Of a stretch of DNA of 64,000 nt, positions 52,127-61,064 are shown one piece after another (positions within the stretch are counted from its first letter, which is position 1; every line of letters starts with the position of its first letter). The DNA is taken from contig NZ_CP016170.1 in the NCBI RefSeq assembly GCF_001676705.1, positions 2,852,001-2,916,000 on the forward strand. Reading direction: 5' to 3'. The notes below the pieces were generated by a model, which did not search any database, had not been told where the DNA came from, and worked only from the letters and a program-made list of their open reading frames with translations. The position numbers were made by a program, and so were the translations under genes. This DNA comes from Bordetella bronchialis (GTDB taxonomy: Bacteria; Pseudomonadota; Gammaproteobacteria; Burkholderiales; Burkholderiaceae_B).

Positions 52127-53602
52127 TCAAAGCCCCTGCACCTGCACCGGCGCGCCGGTCTTGCCGTCGGTCTGCGGCGCGATCACCAGATAGCGGCGCG
52201 CGTCCTTGGCGGTGGCGTCGTCCTGCACGATCTGGCGGATGGGCCCGATGGCGTTGACGATAGCCGATCCGGCGGGATTGGCGACGAAGGCGGCCAGGGG
52301 CTGCAGCGTGCCGCCGCCGTCCGCGCGGTCGGCCAGGGCCAGCACGTAGGGATGCCTGGGCTGCAAGCCGGTCGCGGACGCCTGCAGCACCTGCAGCAAG
52401 CCCTGGTCGAACAGCGTGACGGACGTGGGCGGCGTGTCCGACGCCAGCGGCTTGCCGTCCCGCACCGCCTGCAGCACCAGGTGTGCGGCCTGGCCCGCCA
52501 CCCCCAGCGGCTGCAGGTTCTGCATGCCGTCGCCTTGCGGTACCGCGTTCGGGACATAGGCGATTGCCTGCGGCGCCTGGCCGATGGGCACATTGCCGAC
52601 GACGGTGTTGGTGGCCGTATCGATGGCCGCCAGCGCGTCGCCGTTTTCCAGCCCCACGTAGACGCGCGTACCGTCGCCGGAGGGCCAGACGCCATGGGGC
52701 AGCTTGCCGACGGGGATGGTCGCCACCTGGGCGTAGTCGTCGGTGCGGAACACCTTCACCTGGTTCAGGCCGCCCACGGTCACATAGGCGAAGCTGCCTG
52801 CCCGGTTGCGGACGAAGTTCACATGGTTGGTGATGGGACCGGTGTCCAGCGTCTTCAGCAGCGTGAAGGGCGGGCGCGCATCGAAGACCTGCACCTTGCC
52901 CACGTCCTTCAGCGTGAACCACACCTGCTTGCCGTCGGCGGTAGCGGCGATGTTGGGGCAGAAGGGGCTGGCCTGCGGCACCTTGCCGACGATCCGGTGG
53001 TTGGAGACCTGCACCACCACGGTTTCGGGATTGAAGGACGAACAGACATAGCCGTACTTGCCGTCGGGAGAGAAGATCTGCATGCCGGGGCCCGCGGCCG
53101 TGGTGATACGGGTCTTCTCTTTGTAGGTCGCCGCGTCGATCACCGAGACATAGTTCTCGCCGCGCACCGTGACCCACACTTCCTTGCCGTCGGGCGTATA
53201 GAAGGCCTCGTGCGGCGAGCGCCCGACATACGTGACGTGCTTGACCGTATTGGTGGCCGTGTCGATGAAGGTCACCGAATTGGACCCGATCGACACCACG
53301 GCCAGTGTCCGATGGTCGGGCGAATAGCCCATGCCGTGCACCAGCACCTGCCCGCGATACAGCGGACTGAAGTTGCCGGGCGCCGGATCGCCCAGGCGGA
53401 TCACGCCCAGCAGGCGGTTGTCGACGGGGTCCGTCACGGACACCGTGTTGGAGAACTGTTCGGCGGCGTAGACGCGGTCCCGGTGGCTCACCGGCACATC
53501 GGGGGCGCCGGCCGCGCCGGGCGCCTGGCCGGCCTGCGTGGACAGGCTGGCGGCGCCCAGCACGGCGGCCGCCAGCAGATTCAAGACATGGATGCGCTTC
53601 AT
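52127..53602 (-). CDS. Exported YVTN/YncE-type beta-propeller protein
   Basis: The protein has 491 residues. A signal peptide (VLNLLAAAVLGAASLSTQAG) is followed by seven or so propeller blades of the YVTN type (VYAAEQFSNTVSVTDPVDNR, VTFIDTATNTVKHVTYVG, GKEVWVTVRGENYVSVIDAA, DALAAIDTATNTVVGNVPIG). A C-terminal region of about 120 residues outside the propeller follows. Such periplasmic propellers bind protein or metal partners; none has a settled enzymatic role. It follows the DUF305 gene by 22 bases and precedes the sigma gene by 74, so the sigma system probably controls it. Confidence 0.9.
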   Translation of the reverse strand: MKRIHVLNLLAAAVLGAASLSTQAGQAPGAAGAPDVPVSHRDRVYAAEQFSNTVSVTDPVDNRLLGVIRLGDPAPGNFSPLYRGQVLVHGMGYSPDHRTLAVVSIGSNSVTFIDTATNTVKHVTYVGRSPHEAFYTPDGKEVWVTVRGENYVSVIDAATYKEKTRITTAAGPGMQIFSPDGKYGYVCSSFNPETVVVQVSNHRIVGKVPQASPFCPNIAATADGKQVWFTLKDVGKVQVFDARPPFTLLKTLDTGPITNHVNFVRNRAGSFAYVTVGGLNQVKVFRTDDYAQVATIPVGKLPHGVWPSGDGTRVYVGLENGDALAAIDTATNTVVGNVPIGQAPQAIAYVPNAVPQGDGMQNLQPLGVAGQAAHLVLQAVRDGKPLASDTPPTSVTLFDQGLLQVLQASATGLQPRHPYVLALADRADGGGTLQPLAAFVANPAGSAIVNAIGPIRQIVQDDATAKDARRYLVIAPQTDGKTGAPVQVQGL

Positions 53603-53624
53603 TGCGGGGACACTCCTGGGGAAA

Positions 53625-54080
53625 TCAATCGTGGTGGTGATGGGACATGGACATGGCGGGCGCCATCGCGGGCGGCGCCGGCGTTCCGGACGGCGCGGCG
53701 GCGTCGGGCTGGGTCGGGGCTGGCGTGGAGGGCGGCAGCGGCTGGCCCAGGGCCAGGCGCATGGCGGCGATCTCCTGCTGCTGGTCGACGATGATTTCCT
53801 GGGCGATGCGCCGCAATTGCTCGTTCTTGCCGTAGCGCAGCTCGGCCTGCGCCATATCGATGGCGCCCTGGTGGTGCGGGATCATCATGGCGACGAAATC
53901 CTGGTCGATATCGCCGCTGGGCCGGGCCTCCATTCCCGCCATCATGCGGTCCATGGCGGCGTTGTTTTCGGCCAGGAAGGCGGCCTCGTCGCCCTCGGCG
54001 GCCCAGGCGCCGGCGCACAGCGCCGCGGCCGACAGCAGCAAGGCGGCCGCGCGCCGCCGGTGGATATGGAGCCTGGTCAT
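53625..54080 (-). CDS. DUF305 family exported protein with His-rich tail
   Basis: The protein has 151 residues. A signal peptide (AAALLLSAAALCAGAWA) precedes a four-helix ferritin-like DUF305 domain. Its signature is QDFVAMMIPHHQGAIDMAQA, followed by IAQEIIVDQQQEIAAMRLAL. A Pro/Ala/Thr linker of about 35 residues leads to a C-terminal SMSHHHHD. The paired histidines, many Met residues and the His tail point to copper or other metal binding in the periplasm, which is known for several DUF305 relatives but not shown here. It is the first gene of the ECF operon. Confidence 0.9.
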   Translation of the reverse strand: MTRLHIHRRRAAALLLSAAALCAGAWAAEGDEAAFLAENNAAMDRMMAGMEARPSGDIDQDFVAMMIPHHQGAIDMAQAELRYGKNEQLRRIAQEIIVDQQQEIAAMRLALGQPLPPSTPAPTQPDAAAPSGTPAPPAMAPAMSMSHHHHD

Positions 54081-54511
54081 GGCATCCCCTTGTCGGAAGA
54101 GTGGGTCATACGGGGGTAGACGCGCGGGACCGGCGGATCCTTCCGGGCCGAGGAAAAAAAACTGGGGACCGGGGCAGCGGCGGTCCGGAGTTGACGTACT
54201 ACTTTAAAGTTTCTGTTTCGGTTCCAGCGTGAAGCCATTGATACGATTGGGATTTCTCCAATCCGACGGCCCGGTGCATGCGCGGCGGCGCCGGACCAGT
54301 CAGCACGGGCGTCCCCCGCGCGGCGCCGCCCCGGCAACGCGATCCCGCCGCCCGGGCCCGCGAGCCCAAGCGCCCGGTTTCGGGGGGTTTTCGGCCCTTT
54401 TTACGGCCGTTGGCCGGACGGCCCCCTCACTAGAATGATGCCGTCCCGCCGTCCGCGCGGGATCCGGCGGGCCCGGCGGCCCGGCCCGGTCGCCTTACAT
54501 GGGCCCTTTGA
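54081..54511. other. Divergent regulatory region, DUF305 operon / MotA-like gene
   Basis: No gene is seen. It contains the candidate ECF promoter (54117-54144), the motif TTGACGTACTACTTTAAA (54191-54208, inverted relative to the copies near 36.7 kb), and an inverted repeat GATTGG-N7-CCAATC (54245-54263). From about 54265 it becomes GC-rich. Confidence 0.55.
54117..54144 (-). promoter_or_regulatory. Candidate ECF-sigma promoter
   Basis: On the minus strand GGAAGG is followed after exactly 16 bases by CGTCTA, close to the common ECF pattern of GGAA-type -35 and CGTC-type -10 elements. The DUF305 start codon lies 37 bases downstream. Positive autoregulation by the operon's own sigma factor is the simplest reading. 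Confidence 0.55.
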
Positions 54512-55417
54512 ATGAATGCTTCGACCCTGATCGGTATCGCCGTCGCCCTCGTCACCCTGGCGGCCGCGATTTTCTCCTCTTCGCCCGACGCCATCGCCTT
54601 CGTCAACCTGCCGGGCCTGGGCATCGTGCTGGGGGGCACCGCCGCGGCCTTGTTCATCGGCTACCCGATGACGGAGGTGCGCCGCATCGTCCCGCTGCTG
54701 CGCCTGGTTTTCCGCAACGAGAAGGTGGACACGCAGCGCGATATCGACGAACTGGTGGCGTTGGCCCATAGCTGGGCAAGCGCCGACGTGCACAACGTCG
54801 AACGCGAACTGCAGAAGGTCACCAACCCCTTCCTGCGCACCGGCGTGCAATTGATCATCGACAACACGCCGGAAGAGCAGATCGTCGAACTGCTGCAATG
54901 GCGCATCGCCCGCATGCGCGCCCGCGAACAGGCCGAGGCGCAGATGTTCCGCACCATGGCCAGCTTCGCGCCGGCCTTCGGCATGCTGGCCACGCTGATC
55001 GGCCTGGTGAACCTGATGACGGTGCTGGGCTCGCAGGGCATGGACGTCATCGGCAAGCAGATGGGCATCGCGCTGATCGCCACCTTCTACGGCATCCTGC
55101 TGGCGAACCTGATCTGCAAGCCCATCGCCATCAAGCTGGAGCGCCGCACCGAACAGCGGCTGGTGCTGATGAATATGGTGCTGCAGGGTATCTCGATGAT
55201 GTGCGAGCGGCGCGGTCCCGCGATGGTGCGCGAGACGCTCAACTCCTTCATGCAGAACCTGGAAGACGAAATCCGCGAAGCGCCCCCGAAAAAGCCCAAG
55301 GCCAAGCCCGCGCGGCCCGCCACGCCCGGCGCCACGCGGGCGTCCCCGACCTTGGCGCGCCAGCCGGCAGCCGACGCCGCCAGCCTGCGTAACCGGACCC
55401 CATCGCCGCGGCCATGA
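54512..55417 (+). CDS. MotA/TolQ/ExbB proton-channel protein (MotA/PomA-like)
   Basis: This 301-residue inner-membrane protein has four helices in the MotA layout: two near the N-terminus (about 3-22 and 32-51), a cytoplasmic domain of about 100 residues, then two more (about 152-172 and 184-203). The channel motifs are FAPAFGMLATLIGLVNLM and GIALIATFYGILLANL. A Lys/Pro-rich tail of about 35 residues is extra. It should form the ion channel of a 5:2 motor with the next gene, which it overlaps by four bases. No flagellar genes flank it, so the motor could be flagellar (a second stator set) or serve another machine. Confidence 0.9.
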   Translation: MNASTLIGIAVALVTLAAAIFSSSPDAIAFVNLPGLGIVLGGTAAALFIGYPMTEVRRIVPLLRLVFRNEKVDTQRDIDELVALAHSWASADVHNVERELQKVTNPFLRTGVQLIIDNTPEEQIVELLQWRIARMRAREQAEAQMFRTMASFAPAFGMLATLIGLVNLMTVLGSQGMDVIGKQMGIALIATFYGILLANLICKPIAIKLERRTEQRLVLMNMVLQGISMMCERRGPAMVRETLNSFMQNLEDEIREAPPKKPKAKPARPATPGATRASPTLARQPAADAASLRNRTPSPRP

Positions 55418-56289
55418 GTTCCAATCCCTCGCGCGCGTCCTGGATAGACATCGCCATACAGCGCAAGGCGGAAGAAGAGCGCCGGCTGCGCGAGCGCAGC
55501 AAGACGGCGCGCCGCAACCGCTACGAGCGCTGGCATGTGCCTGAAACGCTGGATCGTGAGCCGGACAACTGGCTGATGACCTACCTGGACCTGATCACGC
55601 TGCTTCTGGCCTTGTTCGTGGTCATGCTGGCCCTGACGCGCATCGGCCCGGGCCCCGGCGCCAAGCCGCCGCAGGTGGCGGCCGGGGTCAGCCTGGCCAA
55701 GCTGCCGCCGGCTCCCGCGCAGCCGTGGGCCGCCGACCTGCCCAAGATCCCGGAGGAATGGTCGCGCCTGCCGGATCCGCCCCCGCCGGAAGCCGTGGCC
55801 ACGGCGCCCACCGAGCCGCTGGAAAAACCGGCGCCGCCGGTCAAGATGCCCACGGCGGCGGAACTGGGCCTGACGGACCTGGGCAAATCCGTGAACGTGC
55901 AGATCAACCGCCAGACGGTGAGCTTCCGCATCAGCAATGAGCTGTTGTTCACGTCCGGGCAGGCCACGCTCAGCAGCGAAGGCGGCCCGCTCATCAAGAA
56001 GCTGGCCGAGGTGATCAACCGCAGCAAGTATCCGGTCTCGGTAGAGGGCCACAGCGACAATGTGCCCATCCTGACGCGCCAGTTCGCGTCCAACTGGGAC
56101 CTGTCCACCAGCCGCGCGACCTCCGTGCTGCGCGAACTGGTACGCGATGGCGTCGATCCGCGGCGCCTGCGCGCCGTGGGCTATGCCGACACCAAGCCGC
56201 TGGAGAGCAATGACACGCAGGCGGGCAGGGCCGCCAACCGACGCGTGGAGCTGATCATGCGCATCGTGCCGGAGCAGGCCGCGGAATAA
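55414..56289 (+). CDS. MotB-like OmpA-domain stator protein
   Basis: The protein has 291 residues. A basic N-terminal cytoplasmic stretch (about 50 residues) precedes one membrane helix with the ion-binding aspartate, Asp59, in NWLMTYLDLITLLLALFVVM, very close to MotB/PomB. A Pro-rich plug/linker region leads to an OmpA-like peptidoglycan-binding domain (about 165-288: RISNELLFTSGQATLSSEGG, VEGHSDNVPILTRQFASNWD, GRAANRRVELIM). It should anchor the channel to the cell wall and convert ion flow into torque or force. It is coupled to the MotA-like gene and followed by a GC-rich terminator-like hairpin. Confidence 0.9.
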   Translation: MSSNPSRASWIDIAIQRKAEEERRLRERSKTARRNRYERWHVPETLDREPDNWLMTYLDLITLLLALFVVMLALTRIGPGPGAKPPQVAAGVSLAKLPPAPAQPWAADLPKIPEEWSRLPDPPPPEAVATAPTEPLEKPAPPVKMPTAAELGLTDLGKSVNVQINRQTVSFRISNELLFTSGQATLSSEGGPLIKKLAEVINRSKYPVSVEGHSDNVPILTRQFASNWDLSTSRATSVLRELVRDGVDPRRLRAVGYADTKPLESNDTQAGRAANRRVELIMRIVPEQAAE

Positions 56290-56314
56290 GGCGCGCGCCG
56301 GCTCGGCGCGCGCC
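56290..56314. terminator. GC-rich hairpin between convergent genes
   Basis: GGCGCGCGCC repeats as its own complement around the 5-base loop GGCTC, immediately after the MotB-like stop codon and six bases before the end of the convergent gene. There is no T-run; it is possibly bidirectional. Confidence 0.45.
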
Positions 56315-56320
56315 TGGCCA

Positions 56321-57223
56321 TCACAACACCGCGTCGCGGCTGCGGCCGCCGCGCGTGGCGGCATAGGTGGAAGAAAACGCGCCGATCAGCATGGAGATGA
56401 ACGCCCACAGGGCGAAGCCGACCGCCGCCTTGCGCGCCTGGTCGGCGGCTTCGCGGGCTTTCTGTTTGGCTTCATCCGCCGCCTGCCTGGCGCGATTGAT
56501 CGTATCGTCGATGCGCTTTTCGGCGGTGGGCTGGTCCACTCCCGTCTGCGCCGAGATGACGCGGGCCACGTAGGTTTTGTCCTCGCTGGTGATGGAGCCG
56601 CGCCGCAGGCTTTCCGCCACGATGCGGCCGACCTCCGCCTTGGCGGCATCGCCCTGCGTGGCGTCGGGGCGGTCGGAGCGGAACAGGGTGTCGACATAGT
56701 ATTGGGCCGGCTGCCCCGCGCCGCCGCCTTCCGCGGCCTGCGACACGGCGGAAGACACCGCGCTGCCGGCGCCGGATGCCGCGCCCGCGCCCACCCGCGC
56801 CACGCCGCTCAGCGCGGACGTGACGCCCGAGCCCATCAGGAAGGCGCTGACGACGGCGGCCACGGCCCAGACCAGGAAGCCGTGCGCGGTATCGCGGAAG
56901 AATACCTCGTCCGAATGCACATCCACCCATTTGGTGCGCATGCGGCCGGCGATATACCCGCCCAGCCCGGCGGAAATGATCTGGATGACGACCAGCCATA
57001 CGATGACGCCGATGCCCAGCGTCTTGGCGGAGGCGCCTTCGTCGCCCCAGGGCGACATGGACGCGAAGCCCAGGCCGGCCCCGGCAAGCAGCAGCATCAG
57101 GTAGGTGGCGGCCGCGACGAAGGCGCCCGCCAGGACGGCTCCCCAGGAGACCGCGGATCCGAATGACTCGCGCTTGCCCACGGATGCCGGCGAGGCTCCG
57201 CTATGCAGTGTGGTGCTTTCCAT
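56321..57223 (-). CDS. Membrane protein of unknown function (PhnA-like annotation)
   Basis: The protein has 300 residues. Two membrane helices lie near the N-terminus (about 25-55 and 70-95) and one at about 110-132. A Gly/Ala/Ser-rich stretch leads into a helical, charged segment with repeated Lys/Ala/Glu (AADEAKQKAREAADQARKAA), and a last helix (VGFALWAFISMLIGAFSS) ends in a short basic tail. It begins MESTTLHSGASPASVGKRES. I recall relatives annotated as PhnA-like, but there is no link to phosphonate metabolism in this sequence. The ATG at 57223 follows GAGG. Its role may be envelope stress or desiccation tolerance; that is guesswork. Confidence 0.75.
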   Translation of the reverse strand: MESTTLHSGASPASVGKRESFGSAVSWGAVLAGAFVAAATYLMLLLAGAGLGFASMSPWGDEGASAKTLGIGVIVWLVVIQIISAGLGGYIAGRMRTKWVDVHSDEVFFRDTAHGFLVWAVAAVVSAFLMGSGVTSALSGVARVGAGAASGAGSAVSSAVSQAAEGGGAGQPAQYYVDTLFRSDRPDATQGDAAKAEVGRIVAESLRRGSITSEDKTYVARVISAQTGVDQPTAEKRIDDTINRARQAADEAKQKAREAADQARKAAVGFALWAFISMLIGAFSSTYAATRGGRSRDAVL

Positions 57224-57285
57224 GGCTATACCTCGCTCAGGACGGTGGTTGAACCGCCAGGTCGAGCAAACGCCATACCCGTGGA

Positions 57286-58488
57286 TCAGATTCTTTCGCT
57301 CAAGGCTTCCTCGCCGGCCGAGGACGGCGCGCCCGTGCGGTTCAGGGGCAGGGCGGCGATCACCTCGCGGCGGATCAGGCGCGCCGATTGTTCCGGCGGC
57401 AGCAGCCGGTAGGCATCCTGTCCCATCATGCGGACGGCCGCGTGCACGGGCCAGTTGGGATTCCAGATCAGTTCGCGCGCCAGCGCCACCAGGTCGGCCT
57501 GGCCGGATTGCAGGATGGCCTCGGCCTGCTCGGCTTCGGTGATCAGGCCCACGGCCATGGTGGGACAGCCGGTCTGCCGGCGCACGGCTTCCGCGTAGGG
57601 CACCTGGTACCCCGGAACCCGCCGCACCACGGGCATGGATGAGCTGCCCGCGATCCCCCCCGAGGAACAGTCGATCAGGTCGACGCCCCGGTCCCGCAGG
57701 GCCGCGGCCAGCGCCAGCGTGTCGTCCAGGTCCCACAGGCCGCCGCGGCCGTCCACCGCCGAGACGCGAAAGAACAAGGGCAGGTCTCGCGGCCAGGCGG
57801 CGCGCACGGTTTCCGCGACCTCCAGCGCGAAGCGCATGCGGTTTTCGCGCGAGCCGCCATAGCCGTCCTGGCGGCGGTTGGTCACCGGCGACAGGAACTG
57901 ATGGATGATGTAGCCGTGCGCGCCGTGGATTTCCAGGACGCGGTAGCCGGCGTCCACGGCCCTGGCCGTGGCTTCTTTCCAGCGCAGCATGTGCTGGCGG
58001 ATGTCGCTGGCGTCCATCTCGTGGATGCGGGGCCAGGGCGCCGGGGGCTCGCGCCGGCTGGGCGCCAGGCAGGTCCAGGGCGGCGTGCCGGCTTGCGCGC
58101 TGTCGTCGGTCAAGGGCGCGAAGTCGCGCAGCGCGCCGTGGCAGGATCCCTTGCCGCCGGAATGCCCCAGCTGCACGGCGGGCACCGCGCCTTGCTCCGC
58201 GATGAAATCATTGATGCGGCGATAGGCCGCCACGTGCGCATCGTTCCACAGGCCGGCGCAATCGTAGGTTTTGCGACCGTGCGGCTCGATGGCGGTTTCC
58301 TCGCCGAAGACCAGGCCGGCGCCGCCTACGGCGAACTTGCCGAAATTGACCATCTGCCAGGCGCCGGGCCCGCCGTCCATCGAATGGTATTGGCACATGG
58401 GGGACGCCACGATGCGATTGCGCAGGACGACCGAACGGAAGGCGATGGGCGTGAATAGCAGCGGCGGTGCGGCGGGCGTGGTTTCCAT
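57286..58488 (-). CDS. NADH:flavin oxidoreductase, Old Yellow Enzyme family (YqjM-like)
   Basis: This 400-residue FMN-dependent TIM-barrel ene-reductase shows RIVASPMCQYHSMDGGPGAW with the YqjM-class cysteine, AVQLGHSGGKGS, and the active-site/FMN segment VLEIHGAHGYIIHQFLSPVT, followed by NRRQDGYGGSRENRMRFALE and the phosphate-binding VGLITEAEQAEAIL with LVALARELIWNPNWP. It reduces activated C=C bonds of enals, enones or related compounds. A GGAAG site lies four bases before the ATG. It follows the aldehyde dehydrogenase gene on the same strand by 49 bases, so both are likely controlled by the divergent LysR regulator. Confidence 0.94.
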   Translation of the reverse strand: METTPAAPPLLFTPIAFRSVVLRNRIVASPMCQYHSMDGGPGAWQMVNFGKFAVGGAGLVFGEETAIEPHGRKTYDCAGLWNDAHVAAYRRINDFIAEQGAVPAVQLGHSGGKGSCHGALRDFAPLTDDSAQAGTPPWTCLAPSRREPPAPWPRIHEMDASDIRQHMLRWKEATARAVDAGYRVLEIHGAHGYIIHQFLSPVTNRRQDGYGGSRENRMRFALEVAETVRAAWPRDLPLFFRVSAVDGRGGLWDLDDTLALAAALRDRGVDLIDCSSGGIAGSSSMPVVRRVPGYQVPYAEAVRRQTGCPTMAVGLITEAEQAEAILQSGQADLVALARELIWNPNWPVHAAVRMMGQDAYRLLPPEQSARLIRREVIAALPLNRTGAPSSAGEEALSERI

Positions 58489-58537
58489 GGGGCTTCCGTG
58501 ACGGCCGGTCGAAGGCGGCGCGGCGTGGCCGCGCGGC

Positions 58538-60013
58538 TCATTGCCCGGCGAAAAGTTTGGGCATTTTCAGATCGGTGGAAATCCAGACGCTCTTGGCTTC
58601 CATGAATTCCTTTACCGACTCGATGCCGCCTTCGCGGCCGATGCCGCTGTGCTTGACCCCGCCGAACGGCGTAGTGTAGCTGCTGGACCGGTAGTTGTTG
58701 ATCCACACCGTGCCGGCCTTCAGGCGCTCGGACATCAGCATGGCGCGATGCAGGCTGGTGGTCCATACGCCGGCCGCCAGGCCGAAGCGGATATCGTTGC
58801 CGATGCGGATGGCGTCCTCCTCGTCCTTGAACTTCAGCACCGACAGTACGGGGCCGAAGACTTCTTCCTGCGCGATGCGCATGTCGTTGGTGACGTCCAC
58901 GAAAATCGTCGGTTCGATGAACTGTCCCGCGCCGTAGCCCGGCCCGCTCAGCGTCCGGCCGCCGGCAATGCAGCGCGCGCCTTCCTTCCTGGCAATGTCG
59001 ATATAGTCGCGGATCTTCTCGAACTGGGGACGCGTGGTCACCGGGCCGATTTCGCTGGCCGGGTCGGCCGGATCGCCCACGCGGGCGCCGCGGGTGATCG
59101 CGGCCAGGCGCTCGACGAAAGCGTCGTGGATGGATTCCTGCAGCAGTACCCGCGAGCCCGCCACGCAGGTCTGGCCCGTGGCGGAGAATATCCCGGCGAT
59201 GACGCCCTTGACGGCTTCGTCCAGGTCGGCGTCGTCGAACACGATGTTGGGCGACTTGCCGCCCAGTTCCAGCGAGACCCGCTTCAAGCCTTGCGCGGCC
59301 GCCGCGTAGATCCTGCGCCCGGCTTCGTCGCCGCCGGTGAAGGCGATGCGCGGCACGTCCGGATGGCGCACCAGGGGATCGCCGGCCTCGGCGCCGAAGC
59401 CCGTGACGATGTTGAAGACGCCGGGCGGGAAGCCGGCTTCCTGGAAAAGCCGCGCCAGCTCGAACAGCGAAGCCGAGGTGTATTCGGAGGGCTTGCAGAC
59501 CACGGTATTGCCGGCGCACAGCGCGGGGGCCATCTTCCACGTGGTCAGCGGCAGGGAGGAATTCCACGGCGTGATGCAGGCCACCACGCCCATGGGTTCG
59601 TAGCGTATGAAGTTATGCACCCCCGGCCGGTCGATGGGCACGACCGCGCCCTGGATCTTGTCCGCCAGGCCGCCGTAATAGTAGTAATACTTGGCCATGT
59701 ACTTGATCTGGCCCAGCACGTCGCGCGCCAGCTTGCCATTGTCGCGGCTTTCCACGGCCGCCAGGTCCCGCGCATCGCGCTCGATCAGCGCGCCCAGGCG
59801 GTGCAGCAGCATGCCGCGGTCGCTGGCCGACATGGCGGACCAGGGCCCCTGGAAGGCGCGGGCGGCGGCCGCCACGGCACGGTCCACGTCGGCGGCGTTG
59901 GCGCGCGGGATCTCGGCCCAGGCGACTCCGGAGTAGGGATCGTGGGTCTCGAACCAGGCGCCGGACAGCGGGTCCACCCACTCGTTGTCGATGAAGAGCT
60001 GGTAGCGTTTCAT
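58538..60013 (-). CDS. NAD(P)-dependent aldehyde dehydrogenase
   Basis: This 491-residue cytoplasmic ALDH-superfamily enzyme has cofactor/catalytic motifs ACITPWNSSLPLTTWKMAPA, ALCAGNTVVCKPSEYTS, the general-base Glu in RVSLELGGKSPNIVFDDADL and the nucleophile Cys in FSATGQTCVAGSRVLL. It oxidises an aldehyde to the acid. The ATG at 60013 is preceded by GGAGA; the longer open frame upstream crosses the LysR box and is rejected. It is transcribed divergently from the LysR gene with the shared operator at 60091-60110. The exact aldehyde is unknown; the regulon suggests a dicarboxylate or semialdehyde. Confidence 0.95.
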   Translation of the reverse strand: MKRYQLFIDNEWVDPLSGAWFETHDPYSGVAWAEIPRANAADVDRAVAAAARAFQGPWSAMSASDRGMLLHRLGALIERDARDLAAVESRDNGKLARDVLGQIKYMAKYYYYYGGLADKIQGAVVPIDRPGVHNFIRYEPMGVVACITPWNSSLPLTTWKMAPALCAGNTVVCKPSEYTSASLFELARLFQEAGFPPGVFNIVTGFGAEAGDPLVRHPDVPRIAFTGGDEAGRRIYAAAAQGLKRVSLELGGKSPNIVFDDADLDEAVKGVIAGIFSATGQTCVAGSRVLLQESIHDAFVERLAAITRGARVGDPADPASEIGPVTTRPQFEKIRDYIDIARKEGARCIAGGRTLSGPGYGAGQFIEPTIFVDVTNDMRIAQEEVFGPVLSVLKFKDEEDAIRIGNDIRFGLAAGVWTTSLHRAMLMSERLKAGTVWINNYRSSSYTTPFGGVKHSGIGREGGIESVKEFMEAKSVWISTDLKMPKLFAGQ

Positions 60014-60090
60014 ACGTCTGTCTCCGGATGTGCAGCCCCTCATTCTCTGGGGCGATGCCGATAAGCTCAAACGACTTCTTGTGCTACGCT

Positions 60091-60110
60091 GCATGACTCT
60101 GACTCATGCA
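60091..60110. promoter_or_regulatory. LysR box, divergent ALDH / LysR promoter
   Basis: GCATGACTCTGACTCATGCA contains the dyad GCATGA-N7-TCATGC, of the LysR T-N11-A type. It lies 12 bases before the chosen LysR start. A copy with three mismatches in 20 is at 62604-62623. Confidence 0.75.
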
Positions 60111-60121
60111 TGCCCGGAATC

Positions 60122-61048
60122 ATGGAACATCCGTCGATGTCGCGCCTTCCCCCGCTGACCGCGCTCCGGGCCTTCGAGTCGGCGGCGCGCAACCGCAGTT
60201 TCACCAAGGCCGCGCAGGAGCTCTTCCTGACTCAGTCGGCCATCAGCCGGCACGTGCGCAACCTGGAAGAGCTGTTCGGCATCGCGCTGTTCTACCGCAC
60301 CCATCGCGCCGTCACGCTGACCCCCGATGGAGAGGCCTATATGCGCGACGTGGTCGAGGCCTTCGCCCGCATCGACCTGGCCACGCGCCGCCTCAAGTTC
60401 TCCGGCCGCCAAAATGTGCTGAACCTGCAGGCGTTCTCCACCTTCGCCATGTATTGGCTGATCCCCAGGCTGGGCCGCTTCCAGGAGATCAATCCGGAAA
60501 TCGAGGTACGCCTGACGGCGTCGGTGGCGCCGCTGGATTTCGAGCACAGCGATATCCACGCTTCCATCCGTGCCGTGGCCGGACGGGTCGACGACGGCAT
60601 ACGCTGCGACAAGCTGTTCGATTACCGGCTGATCGCCGTGGGCGCGCCGTCCATGGTGTCGGCCGCGCGTCCCTTGCGCGCGCCCTCGGACCTGAAGGCC
60701 GCGACGCTGCTGCATTCGCTGGCGCGTCCGGAAGACTGGGGCGTCTGGCTGCAAGCCGTCGGCGCGCGGGATGTGCCCCTGGAAGGCGGCATGAAGTTCG
60801 AATCGTCCGCCATGGCGTATCGCGCCGCCGAACAAGGGCTGGGCGTGGCCCTGGCCCAGAGTTTCCTGGTGCAGGACGAAATCGCCAACGGCACGTTGCG
60901 GCGCCTGTTTCCGCACGAGGTGCCGTCCGAGCGCACCTACTACCTGATGAGCTCGCCGCGGCATTGCGGCGATCCGGCGCTGGAGCTCTTCCGCGATTGG
61001 CTGCTGGGGGAAATCGCCGCCGCGACGGCGCGGCCCGCGGCGGCATAG
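60122..61048 (+). CDS. LysR-type transcriptional regulator (GcvA-like)
   Basis: The protein has about 308 residues. The N-terminal HTH (LPPLTALRAFESAARNRSFT, then KAAQELFLTQSAISRHVRNL) and the effector-binding domain are complete and of the GcvA/AmpR subclass (FGIALFYRTHRAVTLTPDGE, GGMKFESSAMAYRAAEQGLG). Starts at 60110, 60122 and 60137 are all possible; 60122 has the better upstream GGAA. It is divergent from the aldehyde dehydrogenase and convergent with the MmgE/PrpD gene. The shared 20-bp boxes suggest it controls the ALDH/OYE operon and the MmgE/PrpD-flavoprotein promoter. Confidence 0.92.
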   Translation: MEHPSMSRLPPLTALRAFESAARNRSFTKAAQELFLTQSAISRHVRNLEELFGIALFYRTHRAVTLTPDGEAYMRDVVEAFARIDLATRRLKFSGRQNVLNLQAFSTFAMYWLIPRLGRFQEINPEIEVRLTASVAPLDFEHSDIHASIRAVAGRVDDGIRCDKLFDYRLIAVGAPSMVSAARPLRAPSDLKAATLLHSLARPEDWGVWLQAVGARDVPLEGGMKFESSAMAYRAAEQGLGVALAQSFLVQDEIANGTLRRLFPHEVPSERTYYLMSSPRHCGDPALELFRDWLLGEIAAATARPAAA

Positions 61049-61064
61049 CGGGCCTTTCGCCGCC

